NCBI RefSeq assembly: GCF_031626495.1 | Contig: NZ_JAMQOJ010000003.1 | Coordinates: 186,001 to 250,000, forward strand | Reading direction: 5' to 3' | Source: Natrinema sp031626495 | GTDB taxonomy: Archaea; Halobacteriota; Halobacteria; Halobacteriales; Natrialbaceae | Length of the DNA stretch: 64,000 nt | Shown here: one piece after another, positions 61,208 through 64,000 of the stretch | How positions within the stretch are numbered: position 1 is the first letter of the stretch | Layout of the letters: every line of letters starts with the position of its first letter | Program-made: the position numbers and the translations under genes | Notes under the pieces: generated by a model | Seen by the model: only the letters and a program-made list of their open reading frames with translations | Databases searched by the model: none | Told to the model about the DNA's origin: nothing

Positions 61208-61373
61208 CCTTTTATCCCGCTCGAGACTACCCGTATCCACGATGGTAGGTGTCCGCTTTACAGGGGCGTTTGCCCGCTTTTAACTCCCACCTACCGCGTA
61301 TTGTGTCGGCCGCGGTCGACCAGTGTGCGGGACGCGCGGACACGCCACCGGGATTTTCACCACACCCACAGCC
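61208..61373 (+). promoter_or_regulatory. Promoter and structured leader of thrS with a 13-codon ORF
   Basis: The TATA element CTTTTATC (61209-61216) is centred about 29 nt before the ATG of a 13-codon ORF at 61242, where the transcript should start. An 8-bp stem, GGTAGGTG (61244-61251) with CACCTACC (61288-61295), encloses an inner hairpin GGGC-GTTT-GCCC (61264-61275). No good TATA element lies about 28 nt before the thrS ATG, so thrS probably has a leader of about 130 nt. This suggests attenuation-like or translational control of threonyl-tRNA synthetase, which is an inference. Confidence 0.5.
61242..61283 (+). CDS. Possible 13-aa leader peptide upstream of thrS
   Basis: The ORF reads MVGVRFTGAFARF and stops with TAA. 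It begins at the predicted transcription start, and the first stem arm lies within its opening codons, so its translation would open the outer stem. It has one threonine codon only, so it does not look like a classical threonine attenuator. It may be chance, but the agreement of TATA spacing, short ORF and stem is notable. Confidence 0.35.
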   Translation: MVGVRFTGAFARF

Positions 61374-63323
61374 ATGTCAGAATCAGATTCACAGGAGCAA
61401 GTAGCGGTCGTACTGCCCGACGGTTCGGAACTCACGGTCGACGCCGACGCGACGGTCGAGGACTGCGCGTACGAGATCGGCCCCGGACTCGGCAGCGACA
61501 CGGTCGCCGGGAAACTCGACGGCGACCTCGTCGCCAAGGAACAGCCCGTCTACGACGGCGCGGAACTCAAGATCATCACCGACGGCTCCGAGGAGTATCT
61601 CGAGGTCATGCGCCACTCCGCGGCCCACTGCCTCGCGCAGGCGGTCGAACGCCGCTACGACGAGGACGAGGTCAAACTCGCGATCGGCCCGCCGACGGAC
61701 GAGGGCTTCTACTACGACTTCGACAACCTCGATATCGACGAGGAGGACCTCGCGGATCTCGAGGCCGAGATGGAGTCGATCATCGACGAGGACTACGAGA
61801 TCGAGCGCGAGGAGGTTTCGATCGAGGAGGCCGAGGAGCGTCTCGCCGACGAGCCCTACAAGCTCGAACTGCTCGAGGAGTTCGCCGAGGAGAACGACAC
61901 CGTCACGTTCTACAGCCAGGGCGAGTGGGAGGATCTCTGTGCTGGCCCGCACGTCGACTCGACGGGCGAGATCGGCGCGATCGATCTGCTCGAGATCGCC
62001 GGCGCCTACTGGCGCGGCGACGAGGAGAACACGATGCAGACGCGCATCTACGGCACGGCCTTCGAAGACGAGAGCGACCTCGAGGCGTTCTTGGAGCGCA
62101 AGCGGGAGGCCGAGAAGCGCGACCACCGCCGGATCGGCAACGAAATGGATCTCTTCTCGATCCAGGACGTGACGGGGCCGGGCCTGCCGCTGTATCACCC
62201 CGCCGGGAAGACTGTCCTCTCGGAACTCGAGGCGTTCGTCCGCGAGTTGAACGAGGAGGCGGGCTACGACTACGTCGAGACGCCCCACGTGTTCAAGACG
62301 GACCTCTGGCACCGGTCGGGCCACTACGAGAACTACCAGGACGACATGTTCATCTTCGACGTCGGCGACGACGAGTTCGGCCTGAAGCCGATGAACTGTC
62401 CCGGCCACGCCGCCATCTTCCAGGACCACTCCTGGAGCTACCGCGACCTGCCGATCCGCTACGCGGAAAACGGCAAAGTGTATCGAAAGGAACAGCGCGG
62501 CGAACTCTCCGGTCTCTCGCGGGTCTGGGCGTTCACCATCGACGACGGCCACCTGTTCATCCGCCCCGACCAGATCGAGCGCGAGGTCGAGGAGATCATG
62601 GCGATGATCACGGACGTCCTCGAGACGTTCGACCTCGACTACGAGATGGCGCTTGCCACCCGCCCCGAGAAGTCGGTCGGTAGCGACGAGATCTGGGAGC
62701 GCGCCGAGGAACAACTCGAGAGCGTGCTCGAGGCTCACGGCCACGAGTACGAGATAGAGGAGGGCGACGGCGCGTTCTACGGGCCGAAGATCGACTTCGC
62801 CTTCGAGGACGCCATCGGTCGCTCGTGGGACGGCCCGACGGTCCAGTTGGACTTCAACATGCCCGAGCGGTTCGATCTGAACTACGTCGGCGAGGACAAC
62901 GAGGAACACCGCCCGGTCATGATCCACCGCGCGCTGTACGGCAGCTACGAGCGGTTCTTCATGATGCTCATCGAGCACTACGAGGGCCGGTTCCCGCTCT
63001 GGCTCGCGCCCGAACAGGTCCGCGTGCTGCCGATCTCCGACGACAACCTCGGCTACGCCCACCGCGTCGCCAACGAGTTCGACGACTTCCGCGTCGAGGT
63101 CGACGACCGCGACAGCACCCTCGAGCGGAAGATTCGCGCGGCCCACGACGACCGCGTCCCCTACCAGATCATCGTCGGCGACAACGAGGAGGAGGCCGGG
63201 AATATCTCGGTGCGCGACCGCTTCGAGGACCAGGAGTACGACGTCGAGATCGACGCGTTCAGAGCGCACCTCGAGGCCGAACGCGACGAGCAGCGGACGG
63301 AACCGGACTTCCTCCAGGAGTAG
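61374..63323 (+). CDS. thrS: Threonyl-tRNA synthetase
   Basis: 649 aa class II synthetase of the bacterial-like type. An N-terminal TGS domain (about 5-65, LPDGSELTVDADATVEDCAY) is followed by the SAD editing domain with HSAAHCLAQAV and the later LCAGPHVDSTG. The catalytic core has MNCPGHAAIF with a zinc-ligand cysteine and RKEQRGELSGLSRV (motif 2). The C-terminal anticodon domain begins near WLAPEQVRVLPIS. The start at 61374 gives MSESDSQEQVAVVLPDG. Presence of full editing domains means it can clear mischarged serine itself. Confidence 0.96.
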   Translation: MSESDSQEQVAVVLPDGSELTVDADATVEDCAYEIGPGLGSDTVAGKLDGDLVAKEQPVYDGAELKIITDGSEEYLEVMRHSAAHCLAQAVERRYDEDEVKLAIGPPTDEGFYYDFDNLDIDEEDLADLEAEMESIIDEDYEIEREEVSIEEAEERLADEPYKLELLEEFAEENDTVTFYSQGEWEDLCAGPHVDSTGEIGAIDLLEIAGAYWRGDEENTMQTRIYGTAFEDESDLEAFLERKREAEKRDHRRIGNEMDLFSIQDVTGPGLPLYHPAGKTVLSELEAFVRELNEEAGYDYVETPHVFKTDLWHRSGHYENYQDDMFIFDVGDDEFGLKPMNCPGHAAIFQDHSWSYRDLPIRYAENGKVYRKEQRGELSGLSRVWAFTIDDGHLFIRPDQIEREVEEIMAMITDVLETFDLDYEMALATRPEKSVGSDEIWERAEEQLESVLEAHGHEYEIEEGDGAFYGPKIDFAFEDAIGRSWDGPTVQLDFNMPERFDLNYVGEDNEEHRPVMIHRALYGSYERFFMMLIEHYEGRFPLWLAPEQVRVLPISDDNLGYAHRVANEFDDFRVEVDDRDSTLERKIRAAHDDRVPYQIIVGDNEEEAGNISVRDRFEDQEYDVEIDAFRAHLEAERDEQRTEPDFLQE

Positions 63324-63343
63324 TCGACGTCCGCCTTCGGCTA

Positions 63344-63775
63344 TCAGTCACAGCGAGGTACCTCATCTCGATACGACAGCTCCCGTTCGTCCGTGTAATA
63401 GAGCTCGATTTCGCGTGGGACACTCGGGTCGGGCGGACAGTCCGATTTCGGCGGAACGGAAACGGTTCCGTTCGCGCCGGCATCGGTTTCGTACTCGATG
63501 GTGCGAATCTCGTTGGGGATCGGATCAGTGGTGAACGAGTGTCCTTTCGTCAACTCTCTCCGTCCTTCGTAGATGACTGTGCCGTCCGCTGCTTTGGCCG
63601 TCAGTTCGAACGCGGTCGTCTCGTTTTCGTAGTGCGTGTTGATGAGCGTGAGCCGGACCTGCGTTCTGTGTTTCTCGCCGCGGAGTCGCTCTAGACAGCC
63701 GGCGGTCGCGGTGAGGGCAACTGTGAGAACCGTTCCGAGGCCTTCACGCCGGCGGTACCGTCGATCGTCAGTCAT
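63344..63775 (-). CDS. Small exported lipoprotein of unknown function
   Basis: 143 aa. A basic, arginine-rich N-terminus (DDRRYRRREGLG) precedes a hydrophobic stretch and a lipobox (TATAGC, C27), so it is probably a Tat or Sec lipoprotein. The mature part is beta-rich (TQVRLTLINTHYENETTAFEL, divided by a conserved Asn, then GTVIYEGRREL) and resembles the immunoglobulin-like lipoproteins common in haloarchaea. Two cysteines near the end (DCPPDP and PRCD) could form a disulphide. It is convergent with thrS, 20 nt from its stop codon. Confidence 0.72.
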   Translation of the reverse strand: MTDDRRYRRREGLGTVLTVALTATAGCLERLRGEKHRTQVRLTLINTHYENETTAFELTAKAADGTVIYEGRRELTKGHSFTTDPIPNEIRTIEYETDAGANGTVSVPPKSDCPPDPSVPREIELYYTDERELSYRDEVPRCD

Positions 63776-63869
63776 GATTACTCAGTAGACCGTCCCGAAT
63801 CGTCGGAACTTGTTAGCGGTATGATTACTATTGGGCAGGGGGATAATATTTCTGATTATCGGAACGAAT

Positions 63870-63890
63870 ATTTCGGATGGAATCCGAAAT
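63870..63890. repeat. Short inverted repeat in AT-rich end of window
   Basis: ATTTCGGA and TCCGAAAT flank a 5-nt spacer. It lies about 95 nt upstream of the minus-strand lipoprotein gene in an AT-rich stretch, so it may be an operator or hairpin. A 9-bp inverted repeat, CGACGAGTC (63927-63935) with GACTCGTCG (63970-63978), follows it. No gene is seen in the last 225 bases. Confidence 0.45.
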
Positions 63891-64000
63891 CGCCGGGATG
63901 GAGAAAATCCAAAGATTTGCGATGTTCGACGAGTCGACGACTGAACGAGTGAAGCGACGCGAAGGAGTGGACTCGTCGAGGGGCACAGGAACGGTCGAGT

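Noticed and set aside
61389..63269. Long minus-strand open frame (626 codons) opposite thrS
   Set aside because: Its sequence is repetitive Leu/Val/Asp/Glu with no motif, while thrS has all its domains in the plus frame. It is a codon-bias shadow.

Overview
The window is high-GC chromosomal DNA from an extremely halophilic archaeon, probably a Natrinema/Haloterrigena-type haloarchaeon. The basis is very acidic proteins, Tat signals with lipoboxes, a PGF-CTERM anchor, archaeal aRF1, ThrS and CarS, HalOD1 and bat-type HTH proteins, and leaderless genes with a TATA element centred about 27-29 nt before the start codon. No rRNA, CRISPR array, transposase or integrase was seen.

Layout. 1-6.9 kb: end of citrate synthase, a bat-type regulator behind a coupled mini-ORF, a two-gene membrane operon, a GGCT-like protein, threonine ammonia-lyase, a serine hydrolase and RidA. 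6.95-8.8 kb: tRNA-Ser(GGA), whose 3' end is copied downstream in an imperfect tandem duplication, then small sensory/regulatory genes. 8.8-17.3 kb: an AstE-like/threonine-synthase-like pair, Nudix, a cupredoxin lipoprotein, argS, a MinD-like ATPase and aRF1. 17.3-18.3 kb: a decayed secreted-protein start and a Tat cupin behind a mini-ORF.

18.6-29.96 kb is the most striking region. Five copies of a DtxR/SirR/Idr-like palindrome (core TTAGG-N4-CCTAA) lie in promoters of a flippase-like membrane protein, an RGP-like glycosyltransferase/mutase, a ferric ABC transporter (binding protein plus fused permease, no ATPase) with a GT-C membrane glycosyltransferase behind it, a polyprenol-phosphate GT2, and a secreted gluconate-dehydrogenase-subunit-3-like protein with a GMC oxidoreductase. 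I read this as an iron-responsive regulon joining iron import to surface glycosylation and an extracytoplasmic dehydrogenase.

30-34 kb: SRAP/YedK, proline dehydrogenase and an APC permease with two Usp domains. 34.4-54.9 kb is a nitrogen/compatible-solute catabolic island: two class III aminotransferases, RidA, two paralogous M20 amidohydrolases, a BCCT transporter, an HTH-OsmC-methyltransferase group, a second threonine ammonia-lyase, a D-2-hydroxyacid dehydrogenase, a 1058-aa FAD/Fe-S oxidase, glutamate dehydrogenase, and an M24-family protein that carries the features of ectoine hydrolase DoeA/EutD. Together they fit an ectoine-type degradation route: uptake, ring opening, deacetylation, transamination, and 2-oxoglutarate regeneration.

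55-64 kb: CarS (archaeal lipid synthesis), an esterase, pyrE, a MEDS-GAF histidine kinase with response regulator flanked by a decayed second pyrE 3' end, a CaCA exchanger, thrS behind a structured leader with a 13-codon ORF, and a small lipoprotein.
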